Shown here: piece by piece, positions 41,690 to 53,275 of the stretch
Layout of the letters: the number at the start of each line of letters is the position of its first letter
How positions within the stretch are numbered: the stretch's first letter is position 1
NCBI GenBank assembly: GCA_030674185.1
Contig: JAPXFY010000026.1
Location: forward strand, 39,256,892-39,320,891
Source of the DNA: Monoplex corrugatus
Lineage: Eukaryota; Mollusca; Gastropoda; Littorinimorpha; Ranellidae
Direction of reading: 5' to 3'
DNA length: 64,000 bases
Notes under the pieces: generated by a model
What the model was told of the DNA's origin: nothing
Database searches by the model: none
The model's input: only the letters and a program-made list of their open reading frames with translations
Program-made: the position numbers and the translations under genes

Positions 41690-43068
41690 GTTCACTGATC
41701 ATATTACCAATGAACAAAAACTCTAGATACACTGATCATATCACCAATGAACAAAAATTCCAGATACACTGATCATATCACCAATGAACAAAACCTCTAG
41801 ATACACTGATCATATCACCAATGAACAAAAACTAGATACACTGATCATCTCACCAATGAACAAGAACTGTAGATACACTGATCATATCACCAATGAACAA
41901 AAACTAGATACACTGATCATATCACCAATGAACAAAAACTCTAGATACACTGATCATATCACCAATGAACAAGAACTGTAGATACACTGATCATCTCACC
42001 AATGAACAAAAACTCTAGATACGCTGATCATATCACCAATGAACAAGAACTGTAGATACACTGATCATATCACCAATGAACAAAACCTCTAGATACACTG
42101 ATCATATCACCAATGAACAAAAACTAGATACACTGATCATATCACCAATGAACAAAAACTAGATACACTGATCATCTCACCAATGAACAAGAACTGTAGA
42201 TACACTGATCATCTCACCAATGAACAAAAACTAGATACACTGATCATATCACCAATGAACAAAAACTGTAGATGTACTGATCATATCACCAATGAACAAA
42301 AACTGTAGATACACTGATCATATCACCAATGAACAAAAACTAGATACACTGATCATATCACCAATGAACAAAAACTCTACATACACTGATCATATCACCA
42401 ATGAACAAAAACTGTAGATGTACTGATCATATCACCAATGAACAAAAACTGTAGATACACTGATCATATCATCAATGAACAAAAACTGTAGATGTACTGA
42501 TCATATCACCAATGAACAAAAACTCTAGATACACTGATCATATCACCAATGAACAAAAACTGTAGATACACTGATCATATCACCAATGAACAAGAACTGT
42601 AGATACACTGATCATATCACCAATGAACAAGAACTGTAGATACACTGATCATATCGCCAATGAACAAGAACTGTAGATACACTGATCATATCACCAATGA
42701 ACAAAAACTGTAGATACACTGATCATATCACCAATGAACAAAAACTAGATACACTGATCATATCACCAATGAACAAGAACTGTAGATACACTGATCATAT
42801 CACCAATGAACAAAAACTGTAGATACACTGATCATATCACCAATGAACAAAAACTAGATACACTGATCATATCACCAATGAACAAAAACTCCAGACACAC
42901 TGATCATATCACCAATGAACAAAAACTAGATACACTGATCATATCACCAATGAACAAAAACTCTAGATACACTGATCATATCACCAATGAACAAGAACTG
43001 TAGATGTACTGATCATATCACCAATGAACAAAAACTATAGATACATTGATCATATCACCAATGAATAA
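41690..43068. repeat. 33/37-bp minisatellite, ~38 copies
   Basis: Unit: ACACTGATCATATCACCAAT followed by GAACAAAAACTCTAGAT, with variants lacking CTCT and variants with AAGAACTGTAGAT or GATGTACTG. TGATCA occurs in every unit. Located just after exon 5. Confidence 0.95.
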
Positions 43069-43510
43069 GTTATTGTTATTGTTGTTTAAAGCCCAGCCGA
43101 CTGCGCAGAGCCATATCAGGGCTATAACCTTTTCATAACATATAAAATACTTCAATAGAAAAAAAAGGAAAAAAAGAAAAATTAAGTACACATATTAATG
43201 AGTTCGTGCACATAATCTAAGGAGATGCCTCTGGCGTTGACCACTCCGTCCAATTTATTGCACAGGGGATTTAAAAAAACATCTGAATACAAATTCAAAC
43301 AAAACTAACGAACTAAAATATATGAAATATTATAAAGGCAGGCTTAAATCACCTAAAACTGCTTCTGCATATCTCATTTCGTTAGAGCCAAAAATGCACT
43401 TAACACATATACCCTATTATCAATCCTAAGAGAAAGTACGTAAGACTTTATTCAACACATACAGGTGAATGGACTAGTAAGGCATAAAATGATAGGTAGA
43501 AATGACAGAA
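43069..43510 (-). repeat. Repeat R, reverse copy
   Basis: On the plus strand it begins with TTGTTATTGTTGTTTAAAGC, CCAGCCGACTGCGCAGAGCC, then CTCTGGCGTTGACCACTCCG and TTTCGTTAGAGCCAAAAATG. This is the reverse complement of R, missing the 5' third. Confidence 0.8.
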
Positions 43511-43559
43511 AGCAAGGAGGAAGAAAGAAACAGTGACAGTAAAGAGGAAAGTTCTAGCA

Positions 43560-43965
43560 CACAATTTCCAGAAGGTGGGGATACTGTTTATACTGAAAGA
43601 GCCCCTGGCATCCCAACGGAGGCCAATGAACAAGTGCGCCAAACTATCAATCGGCATAGTGGACCATGTGAATGTCTGCTGACTTCAGTTGAGAAAAGAA
43701 AAGAAACTACGTGGGCGTGGCCCATGTTACAAGACCCAACGGCCTCGCTAAATCATTCTTTCAGGAAACAGTTGAGGGAGAAAGACCAAAACAAAACAAA
43801 AACAAAAAACAAAAAAACACAACCACAACAAGAAGAAGAAAACAACAATGGGCTGACGACATTGCAGAAAGGATGTAGAAACATTTGCTGATACCCAGGC
43901 TTTGGCACACGACTGACAGAGGTGAATGATGAATCGGGTGAACAGTCCATTAGTGTGGCGCATCA
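43560..43965 (+). mobile_element. Decayed LINE C-terminal fragment
   Basis: GPCECLLTSVEKRKETTWAW and TASLNHSFRKQLREK resemble, after shifts, the WFGHVTRHDSL-type C-terminal segment of RTE-like LINEs. The 129-codon frame over it is not a gene. Moderate to low confidence. Confidence 0.4.
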
Positions 43966-44254
43966 GTGACTCTTCATGGAGTTAAGAAGAAGATAGTCGC
44001 AACGACGATGAAGATAATGATGATGAATATCATGATAGCTTAACACGGACCAGAAGAGGTATACGGAAAAGACAGACACCACACACGCACACACGCACAC
44101 ACGCACACACCACACACATAACACACATACACACACACCACACACCCACATACACACACATAACAACATATACACACACACACACATACACATCACACAA
44201 TACACACACACACACACACAACCACTACACACACATACACACATACACACATAC

Positions 44255-44285
<31 letters not shown>

Positions 44286-44620
44286 TACACATACACACAC
44301 CACAGAGTTATAATGACCATTATGAGGTTCTTCGGGTTTACCAGAACGGTCGTCAAACATAAAAGTTTGGAGGAAAACATTGATTGTGGGGTATTTGTGT
44401 ATATGGCTTTATGTAAGTTGTTAATCATTATCAGAACACACGCTTTCAAAACCATTTCTGTATCAGTCGCACTTGTTTTGGATCTAAAAAATTAAAACGA
44501 AACTTTCCTTTATTGTAATGATCATTTTCTGTATACCTGATATTAGTTCGCCAGTCTTTCTCCCTCTGTTTCCTAAAACCACACACACACACTCATACAC
44601 ACCACACACACACATACACA

Positions 44621-44662
<42 letters not shown>

Positions 44663-45034
44663 ACACACACGCATGCACGCGCGCACAACGTGCGCCCGCA
44701 AGGTCATGGCATAAAAGAAACCCACACATAAACAAATACACACACTCGTTCATTTTCACACACGCATGCACACACACCACATAAAAATGCACAGACTCAG
44801 CCATGCACACACACACCCCGCACCACGCACGCACGCACACGCGCACACGCACACCACACGCACACACACACGCACACGCACACACATACACATACACCAT
44901 ACCACACACACCGCACGCGCACGCACGCACACCACACCCCCACACACGCACACGCACACCGCAGCACACAACACACACACACACACACACACACACAATC
45001 TAGAATTGCGCCAGGAAAGGTTTCACCTAATGTG
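43966..45034. repeat. CA-rich microsatellites in intron 5
   Basis: Imperfect (CA)n at about 44075-44305 and 44578-44998, separated by ~270 bp of AT-rich sequence. Cys/Val-rich and His/Thr-rich frames across them are artefacts. Confidence 0.85.
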
Positions 45035-45130
45035 ATACATAATCCACTAACCCACAAGGATTTATCCAGTGCAACCCTGATGTGGCTCTACTAGTCGGCT
45101 GGGCTATAAGCAATATGAACTTGAACTTGA
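45035..45130 (+). repeat. I/Nimb-like LINE 3' tail fragment
   Basis: CAACCCTGATGTGGCTCTAC, TAGTCGGCTGGGCTATAAGC and AATATGAACTTGAACTTGAA match the terminal part of the family. Confidence 0.65.
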
Positions 45131-45439
45131 ACCAGAGCAAATCTTGATACAAATTACACTGAGAGTGACACAGAGAAAGATACCGAGCCCTATGTGTTAG
45201 CAGCTTATGATCTATCACGTCTTAATGGAAAACATCTGCATCATTAGAAATTATTTACTTATGGGTCTCTTTTAGAAAACGGTGAGGCTTGAGCAGGCTT
45301 TGGAATTCCAAATTTCACAGCAGAAAGGCTGTAGATTAGGGGCATTCCATCTTTTTTCTTTTTTTTTTCTTTTTCTTCTTTCTTTCTTTTTGTGTGTTTT
45401 GAATGATTTTTTTTCAATCGCAGTGACATTGAGTTATAT

Positions 45440-45720
45440 AGTATACGATGTGAGACAAAAGCACTGCGCGGTGGACTCCTTAAGGAACCTCTACCGAGAC
45501 GTCCCTCCTGATGCAATTTTCCTGTTTTTACAAGAGATCAATAGATTTAACCTGATACGATTTTATGGCTGTTTTTTCTTTAATTGCAAGGTGAGCAATG
45601 AGCATGGTTTTTAACTGTTGTCTTTCATCTTAACCGAGTTGTCGTTTTTGACGTGGTGTTAGCCCTGATATGGCTCTAGTAGTCGGTTGGGCTATAAGCG
45701 GTATAAACTTGAAGTCGAGT
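45440..45720 (+). mobile_element. I/Nimb-like LINE 3' fragment with full tail
   Basis: ACGATGTGAGACAAAAGCAC, GAGACGTCCCTCCTGATGCA, CAAGAGATCAATAGATTTAA, then GTTGTCGTTTTTGACGTGGT and GTAGTCGGTTGGGCTATAAG. Only the last ~35 codons of the coding region remain. Confidence 0.75.
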
Positions 45721-46235
45721 TATGTAGTAGATCTTCATGTTTTGATTTCAAATTTCCATTACAAACTCTAAAAAGTTAGAAAAATAAAGAAAACGGCGCT
45801 TCAATATTTCAAATAAAGTTCTTGATTCATTCTTAATAATAATGTGTGTCAAGTTTTAGGATTCCATCTCACTATGGCATCGTATATAACGATTGGGTTG
45901 ACAGAAAAGGTGCATCACTGACTAGTGCAGGCAGTACAAACATTAATTTCAACTTTCTCAAAGAGAAATGAACGCTATGTTAGAAAACAAAGCACAAGTG
46001 CAGTGGTAAGTCGCGTCCCCTTTTCATAAACAAGTGTCTCACAAGAATGGAAATTACTTCACTTGCTGATCTTCTCTTGGTTTTCTTGAAACTGAGTTCA
46101 GTAAAACAATCCAATGCATCAGGAATGATTATATCGTAGTTAACCACCTTTTCTGTTGTCAGTAAATACAGTCGTGTTTCCTATTTCATTTGTAAATTTA
46201 AACTAGAAAGATGTTGATTTGACGCTGTAATATTT
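45721..46235. other. Intron 5, nothing recognised
   Basis: AT-rich, single-copy-looking. A short RNase H-LINE echo (TAGGATTCCATCTCACTATG) near 45857 is too weak to call. Confidence 0.4.
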
Positions 46236-46700
46236 CAGTTCAGTTTCAATTTCAGTTTCAATTTCTCAAGATGACGTCTCCGTGCTCGGAATGAATTTCA
46301 TATGCACTAATATCATAGGTGCCATTTGATGGAGAAAATCCAGAATGATCACGGCACGAGCCTTAAGCCTGCACATAAACCCATGAGCTGGCAAGTCCTG
46401 AGATCCTACCTAGATAGTTCCATAACCACGAGGGTGGCGCCCATCTCCTCTTCCTCGCTTCAAATTCACAATCATATTCACATTTTTTAAAAACCAAGAC
46501 TTCAGGAAGGCAAGAGGGCTCTTTGGTCTTCAAGGTGTGGGACCTGGGAAATCAACCTATGTCTCCAATGTTTTTACCAAGGCAGCTGGGCAATGTCCTG
46601 CTCTTGGCGATTTTCAACTGCCGTGGGATCTTTAGCGTGCGCAGCCAGAAGCCACACGGATCCAACTTGTTTTTCGTCTCCTTCCGAAGGACTAAAATAT
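46236..46700 (-). repeat. Long SINE, reverse copy lacking its head
   Basis: Starts with TCAGTTTCAATTTCTCAAGA (reverse of the GAAACTGAAA tail). It shares GAAAATCCAGAATGATCACG, CCACGAGGGTGGCGCCCATC and AGCGTGCGCAGCCAGAAGCC with the reverse complement of 19711-20335. The tRNA-like head is missing. Confidence 0.7.
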
Positions 46701-46954
46701 GTTATAAGCAAACTGTTGGGCATTTACTGAACATTCGTGTAAGTCGTTTTCTTTGATTATTAAGTTCATTATTGCTTGAACTGAGATATCATGCCTTTTA
46801 ATTTCGAAAGACAATCCTCTGCTTTCCCCATCCTAATTTCTTAATATTTTTCATTTATGTTTTCAGTTTGAAATCTTCTTTTACTTGTTCAGTTTAATCT
46901 AGTCATTGCATATGTGTGAATTAACGTCAAGAGAAATAACGAATTTACATAAAG

Positions 46955-47240
46955 TGTGCATGCACGCATGCACGCACGCATGCACACGCACGCACTCAAA
47001 ACACATACACACACACGTACACACAGAAACGCACACACACACACACGGATACACAGACACATACACACACGGATACATACACGCACACATACACACAGGT
47101 ACACACACACGCACGCGCCCACACACACACAGACACACACACACATGGACACACACACACGCACACACACACACACGCGCACACACACACACGCGCACAC
47201 ACACACGCGCGCACGTACACATGCACACGCACACACGCGC

Positions 47241-47287
<47 letters not shown>

Positions 47288-47299
47288 ATACACACACAC

Positions 47300-47331
<32 letters not shown>

Positions 47332-47613
47332 CACATACACACACTCGAACACACACACACACACACATACCATACTCACATACATACATACACACACACA
47401 CATACTCTCGCTTTTTCTTTTCCTCTCTTTCTCTCCCTCACCCCCCCACACACACACCCTCACACACACACACACCCTCACACACACACACACCCTCACA
47501 CACACACACACAACCCTCACACACACACACACCCCTCAACAACACACACAACACCCTCACACACACACACACCCCCTCACACACACACCCCCTCACACAC
47601 ACACACACACACC

Positions 47614-47650
<37 letters not shown>

Positions 47651-48560
47651 CACACACACCCCCTCACACACACACACCCTCACACACACACACACCCTCA
47701 CACACACACACCCTCACACACACACACCCCTCACACACACACACACCCTCACACACAACACCCTCACACACACACACCCTCACACACACACACCCTCACA
47801 CACCCACACCCCTCACACACCACCCTCACACACACCCCTCACACACCCTCCACACACCCTCACACACACACCTCACACACACCCCTCACAACACTCACAC
47901 ACCCTCACACACACCCCTCACACACCCTACACACACCCTCACACACCTCACACACCCTCAACACACACACACCCCTCACACACACCCTCACACACACCCT
48001 CACACACACCCCACACACCCCTCACACACACACACACCCTCACACCACACACACAACACCCTCACACACACCACACACACCCTCACACACACACACACAC
48101 CCTCACACACACACAACACCCTCACACACACACACCTCACACACACACACCTCACACACACACCTCACACCACACACCCTCACACACACACACCACACCC
48201 CACAACACACCCTCACACACACACACAAACCTCACACACCCTCACCACCCTCACACACCCTCACACACACACCCTCACACACACACCCTCACACACACCA
48301 CACTCACACACACCACACCACCACACCCACACCACACACCCACACCACCACACCCACACTCACACACACCCACACACACCCACACACCACCCACACACAC
48401 ACACACACACACACACCACACACCCACACACCACACCACACACACCCACACACACCCACACACACAACACACAACACACACACAAACACAACACGCACAA
48501 CACACACAACACACACAACACGCACAACACACACAACCACACAAACAAACGCACAAAACG
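46955..48560. repeat. CA-rich tract with (CACACACACCCT)n core
   Basis: About 46955-47400 is (CA)n with GCAC interruptions. After a ~40-bp CT-rich break (47405-47440) it becomes CACACACACACCCTCACA-type units of varying length to about 48300, then CACACAACA/CACAACACGCA. His/Thr/Pro-rich frames up to 560 codons cross it and are spurious. It ends about 50 bp before the exon 6 acceptor. Confidence 0.95.
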
Positions 48561-48611
48561 GACAAAGAAGACACTTGAACAAAACTGATTTTAATCTGTC
48601 TAAACACACAG

Positions 48612-48859
48612 GCCCGCATGTCATCGTTTTGCTGTTAGGTGAGGAAATCGTGGTCAGCTATATGGAAGTCTTGTGGACCGTAAGCAACCTGATGACCTAC
48701 GCCAACAACGCCGTCAATTTCTTCCTCTACCTCCTCACTGGTACCCGCTTCAGACAGGAACTCAAGACACTTCTGGGTCTGGTCAGGGACGATTCTGAGG
48801 GACAAACTACGGATCTGTCAGTTTTCACACAATATTCGACGACCCGTGTAGAATTTTGA
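48612..48859 (+). CDS. GPCR exon 6: TM6 end, TM7, C-terminal tail
   Basis: The acceptor is TCTGTCTAAACACACAG, with a plausible branch site (CTGAT) about 25 bp upstream. The first two bases complete a Gly codon and give GPHVIVLLLGEEIV, the extracellular end of TM6. TM7 follows as EVLWTVSNLMTYANNAVNF, then FLYLLTG; the NAVNFFLY motif takes the place of NPxxY. TGTRFRQELKTLLGL is the probable amphipathic helix 8. A short cytoplasmic tail rich in Ser/Thr/Asp ends at the TGA 48857-48859. The 1.6 kb CA-rich tract of intron 5 ends only some 30-60 bp upstream of the acceptor. Confidence 0.93.
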
Positions 48860-48865
48860 AGCCCA

Positions 48866-48929
48866 CTAAATGAATTTGGTAGGACAGAATGATTTACAGA
48901 TGATTATAAAACATTCACGTTACCAAAAA

Positions 48930-48960
<31 letters not shown>

Positions 48961-49215
48961 TGGGGGAAGAGGATAGAAATGTCGACGACTCATGTAAGTT
49001 TTTTAAGATCCACAAAGATATTTGATGAAGTAGGAAAATTTACAGATGATTATGAATCGTTTGTGTTAGGAAATGAATTTTATTTGATGAATTAGGAAAA
49101 GTTAAGACGATTATGAATCATTTGTGTTTCGAAATAAGTGTATTTGATGAATTAGGAAAATTTACAGATTATCATGAAACATTTGTGTTACGAAATGAAC
49201 AGGTGAAATATGGAA
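48866..49215. repeat. Degenerate ~60-bp repeats in the receptor 3' UTR
   Basis: Four loose copies of GATGAATTAGGAAAATTTAC, AGATGATTATGAAACATTTG and TGTTACGAAATGAA follow the stop codon; a run of ~30 A lies at about 48925-48954. Confidence 0.65.
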
Positions 49216-49839
49216 GCAAGAGGATCGTTTACAGGAAAGACAGGCGGTAACTCAGACGGGTCTGTAAACATTTCTTTGAACTTTAAGACTATTTCATAAT
49301 GGTGGTGCATATTTGTATGTTCGGATAGAACATTAAAGCAATTCGGTTAGAACAATAAAACAAGCATGTTTGAAGATGTCAAAGGCTTTTAGAATGTATA
49401 GATATTCTTTAATACGACATATGGAATCTTAACACGCTGATTTTCACTATATTTCACTATATCTCGCAAAACGAAACAAAACAACCTCCCCCCCCCCCAC
49501 TCTCACCCTCCCAAAGAAAAGAAAGAAACATGCGACGACGTCGACGACAGAAACAATAACAACAGCAACAACAATGACGACGACAACAGCAACGACAACA
49601 ACAAAACACAACACAGGAGAAAAAACAATTCTCGATGATGAAAGGAAAATGCATTCTATATCGGTGCTTTCTACACTGCCGACATATTTAAAGGTATCGA
49701 CGAATATCGCACGAAAGTTGTCAAAGTATGTAAGGTCCATTTCATAATCATTGTTTCAATAACCTTACATGTATTATTTTCTCAGAGGGTGCATGAAGAT
49801 CTACAGTAGTGTTTGTGAGTCATGTGAAATCCTTCAAAG
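49216..49839. other. Downstream of the receptor, no gene
   Basis: Includes a C-run (49488-49498) and an (ACAACG)n-like patch at 49540-49605. No supported coding region. Confidence 0.45.
49332..49359 (+). promoter_or_regulatory. Candidate polyadenylation signals of the receptor gene
   Basis: ATTAAA (49332-49337) and AATAAA (49354-49359) lie about 475-500 bp after the stop. These are the first clustered signals downstream. Position and motif only; transcript ends are not visible in genomic sequence. Confidence 0.4.
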
Positions 49840-50420
49840 CTAAACCATGCCAGGCCAAACCCAAGGCCAGGCCAAAGCCAAAGCCCCAAAGCCCAAGGCC
49901 CAAGCCTAGTCCCCAAGGCCCAAGCCTAGTCCCCAAGGCCCAACCCAAAGTCCAAGGCCCAAAGCCAGGCCTAAAGGCCCGAGCCCCAAAGCCCAAGCCC
50001 AAGCCCCAGGGCCCAAGCCCTAAAACCCAGGCTCAAGGCCCGAAGTCCAAGGCCCAAGCCCCAAGAAGGCCCAAAACCCCAAGGTACAAGGTCCAGGCCC
50101 AAAGCCCAAGGCCCAAGCCCCAAGAAGGCACAAAACCCCAAGGCCAAAGCCCAAGGCCCCAGGCCCAAAGTCCAAGGCCGAAGCCCCAAGAAGGCCCAAA
50201 ACCCAAAGGTCCCAGGCCCAAAGCCCAAGACCCAAGAAGGCCCAAAACCCCAAGGTCCATGGCCAAGCCCCAAAGCAAAAGGCCCCAGGCTCAAAGTCCA
50301 AGGCCCAAGCCCCAAGCCCCAAGAAGGCCCAAAACCCCAAGGTCCAAGGCCAAGGCCCAAAGACCAGGCCCAAAGCCCAAGGCCCAAAGCCAAGCCTCCA
50401 TCCAAACCAAGTCAAGCTTA
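49840..50420. repeat. Irregular GGCCCAAGCC-type tandem repeat
   Basis: Built from AAGGCCC, AAAGCCC, AAGCCCC and AAGAAGGCCCAAAACCCCAA modules. One frame (49809-50528) stays open for 239 codons and reads as Pro/Lys/Ala/Gln repeats; the reverse strand stays open as Gly/Leu/Trp/Phe repeats. A stretch with AAGAAGGC ... AAAACCCCAAGG recurs about every 60-70 bp, suggesting a higher-order unit. No start context, domain or splice structure supports a gene. Confidence 0.75.
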
Positions 50421-50730
50421 GCCAATCCCACAGCTAAGCCCCCAGATACCGTATACGTTTATGTATGTAAGAAAGAGCAAAACCGTATTTACATGTTGCT
50501 CTCTCTTATGGATCCGACGACCGAGTAGACATACTGGTCGTTGGTGTCATCTGGTATGGATGGATCTTCGTGTTCATGCGGGAAACATGTCCGATCCTGG
50601 AGACACATATTCTTCCGCAGGCAGAGTGTAGAAAGCAGTGCTGCGGCCTTGTGGTTCCTCATCCGCAGGTCTGTCTGCCGTGACTGTGTCCCGCGTGCAC
50701 TCTTATGACAATGACAAGCACAGGGAATGT
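50421..50730. other. Unrecognised sequence, possible old transposase remnant
   Basis: A short minus-strand frame (50770-50489) includes MRNHKAAALLSTLCLRKNMC and PHEHEDPSIPDDTNDQ. I do not recognise a domain. Because a piggyBac-like miniature element follows, a transposon remnant is possible but unproven. Confidence 0.25.
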
Positions 50731-50889
50731 TTAACCCTTTGACTCCTGCGCCCTGCCTGTCCACCAGCATCCTGCATTGTCAACCACGCTAGCAAAGCAA
50801 AAAACTTAACCCTTTGATTTTCTCACCCTATCCACCAGCTTCCTTCCTGCAGGAAGCTGGTGGATAGGGTGAGGGAGTCAAAGGGTTAA
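50731..50889. mobile_element. piggyBac-like miniature inverted-repeat element
   Basis: TTAACCCTTTGACTCC at 50731 pairs with GGAGTCAAAGGGTTAA ending at 50889: inverted ends starting CCCTTTGA and flanked by TTAA, the piggyBac target. An extra internal TTAACCCTTTGA at 50806 makes a second, 84-bp element within it, a near-perfect hairpin around CTTCCTTCCTGCAGGAAG. Non-coding. Confidence 0.65.
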
Positions 50890-53104
50890 TTTTTTTCAGT
50901 TGGTGGATAGGGTGCGGGTGTTATAGGCTTAAAATGGGGGTGTGGGGTGTGCAGTCCGCAGTCCTCTTCCCATTCATTCTCTTGCATACTGACGCTTGGT
51001 GTTTCATGGATGCAGTGATATAATGTCTGAAAGGAATCGCGAACTACAAAACTCAATTATCGTCTTGATAAGATTAAGCAGAGAGGGAGAGAGACGGATG
51101 GAAGGAGACGGAGATAGAGGGAGGGAGGGAGAGAAGGAGGGAGAGAAGGAGGGGGAGAGAGACTGAATGCATGTGTGTATACGTGTGTGTATTCGTAAGT
51201 GTGTGTGTATGCGCAAGTGTGTGTTTGTGTATACTTGTGTGTATGTGCATGTGTGTGTATTTGTGTATATTGAAGTAATATTGACGTGTGCGTGTATATG
51301 TAAGTAGAGAGAGAGAGGTGTGTGTGTGTGTGTGATGTGTGTGAAAATAAGACTATGTGCGCTGACCCGCGCGCGTACACGTGTATGTGTGTACGTATCG
51401 ACATATTTGTGTTGTCCGTATATGCATGCGCGCGCGTTTACATAATGTTTATGTATTGATATATAATTATGTATGTTATGTATCGATATATAATTACGTC
51501 TCTGTGTCTATGTGCGCACACTTCTGCTATACACGCGCCTGCGCCTGCATTCATATGTGTGTGTGTGTGTACGTGTTCACGCGTTTGTGTATATTTGTAT
51601 GTTTAAGCTGTGCCTCATATGTAAAGTTTTAGTGTATATGTGTGCGTGCGTGTATGTGTGTGTGTGCGCGCGCGCGTGTGTTGTGTGCATTTGGCTTCAT
51701 CGAATGGTACAATTTCTCGCACACACGCGCATGTGTGCAGGAAAAATGGAGAAGAGAGAGAAGGGTGATGGTGGTGGTAGTACTTAGGTCTGCATGAATT
51801 GTTGCGTGTCCAGGTGCGCGTGTGTGTGTGTGCGCCCGCGCCGCGCCCCGCCCGCGCGTGTGTGTTTTGTGTGTGTTATGCCTACACGCGTATTTATTGG
51901 TTCCTCCATTAATTAACATTGTTTTCCCTTTCCATTGAACCTAAAACACCCCACCATTATTTCACCACTATCACCATCCACATGCTCTGCCGTTATTAAT
52001 AGATCATCGGCTCACAAGTTGACAAAGCGAGATACAATCCAGAAAATCTGACAACAGCGTCGGTATCTCACAGTGCAACCAAAATGTTTTAAGGCTTCTT
52101 TAAGCAACGTTCTTATAGCTTAGTCCTCATATACTCTGAGAGTGGTAGGACTTTTAAACTCAACGAAACAGAACAGAACGTGACTCGGTGGAACATCGTA
52201 AGCATCAACAAGCTAACACTTCATTAAGTAAGCAAATCAATCAGCTAAGTGGAGAATTATATTTTCTAGTGATTTAGAGAGGTTAAGTCCGGCGCATTCT
52301 TGACTTGGTTAGCTATTCAGTGAAATAGAGGATTGGTGAGAGAGAGTAGAGAGGGAGAGAGAGAGAGAGAGGAGAGGAGAGAGAGAGAGAGAGAGAGATG
52401 AGAGAGAGAAAAGCTATATTTCCCAACTGCATAAGCTTGAACTAAAGGCCATTTTGAAACTTGCCATTGCTAATCTACAAATATGAGAGAGAGAGATGGT
52501 GTATTATCCAATTACATAAGTTTTAGCTAACAGCCATTTTGAAACTTGCTAGTGCTAATACACAAACATATGTATGCTGTCCTTGCGTTGCATGACCCAT
52601 TCGGACCCAGTCATCAGTTACCTTGTTTACAAACCGAATGGCAAGGTGGGGAGATGACAAACCCGGGACATAGCCACACAACGCGCACCAACTACTGCCA
52701 TTCATTCTAAATCTGCCAGTAGCTGTCTGGCAGACTCTTCGGGCCAGCGCAAAACATGCGGCATGACCTTATGATGGATGGGGGAGGGAGTAAAAAGGTG
52801 AAGGTAGAACAGGGCTTGTGAGACACGTAGCTGACACCACCAGAATAGATGGAGTATTGAGATAGGTAACGAACAGGAAAATGTGTGTGTGCGTGTGCGT
52901 GTGCGTGTTGTTGCAGATTGAAATTGAACTCGAGATCTCGACTCCACGGAGCGACTTAGCCAGTATCAGTCTTAAAACTGATTATTTCCCCAGCAACTTC
53001 CATGCCTGTCAAATGTTCGGGATTCATATCTCTGAATCCAAAATAAGTGTGACTGCCCGCGTTCAAGCAAACAGGAACCAGGGAAAAAAAACGAAAAAAA
53101 AAAA
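50890..53104. other. Simple-sequence-rich intergenic region
   Basis: GA-rich run (51080-51160), TG-rich tracts (about 51170-51720 and 51815-51875), GA-rich runs (52330-52410) and a near-duplicate pair containing GCCATTTTGAAACTTGC at about 52448 and 52531. No gene is supported. Confidence 0.6.
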
Positions 53105-53275
53105 AAAAATTAAGAACGCATATTTAATACAAATAGACAAGACAGGTGCAAAGTTTCGGCCAACTGGACTTTGTCAAGCGTAAGATCACAAATTTTTGTA
53201 TCTGGTGTTTGTGATCTTATGATTGACAAAGGGCAGTTGGCCGAAAATTTGCACCTGTCCACTGTCTTTATTTCT
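53105..53275. mobile_element. Fold-back element, short copy
   Basis: Left arm GACAGGTGCAAAGTTTCGGC, CAACTGGACTTTGTCAAGCG, TAAGATCACAAA; right arm TTTGTGATCTTATGATTGAC, AAAGGGCAGTTGGCCGAAAA, TTTGCACCTGTCC. Arms of about 60 bp are separated by only ~15 bp. Same family as 35957-36508. Confidence 0.75.

Larger units (their letters stand above)
9282..48859 (+). other. Rhodopsin-class GPCR gene, six coding exons
   Basis: This gene-level entry joins exons 9282-9471, 21346-21511, 25209-25319, 25663-25799, 41329-41573 and 48612-48859. Introns are about 11.9, 3.7, 0.34, 15.5 and 7.0 kb. All have GT donors and AG acceptors, and phases agree at four of five junctions (1, 0, 2 and 1); the exon 2 to 3 junction is off by one base. 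The assembled product of about 365 residues has an extracellular N-terminus with two N-glycosylation sites, seven hydrophobic segments, the TM3/ECL2 cysteine pair, a Pro-containing TM5 and NFFLY at the end of TM7. Such receptors sit in the plasma membrane and couple ligand binding to G proteins. Overall layout resembles the large lophotrochozoan peptide or chemosensory receptor families; the ligand cannot be inferred. Nearly all intron length is mobile or tandem DNA. Confidence 0.85.

Noticed and set aside
43502..43891. 129-codon frame with Glu/Lys/Asn-rich end
   Set aside because: Overlaps the edge of a reverse R copy and a decayed LINE end; the composition comes from an AACAAAA-rich tail.
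44484..45057. Cys/Val-rich frames on the minus strand
   Set aside because: Translation of GT microsatellite sequence; also seen at 46.9-47.7, 48.3-48.6 and 53.7-54.1 kb.
46906..48588. 560- and 540-codon His/Thr/Pro open frames
   Set aside because: They are two frames of a (CA)n/(CACACACCCT)n tract. No start context, domain or splice structure.
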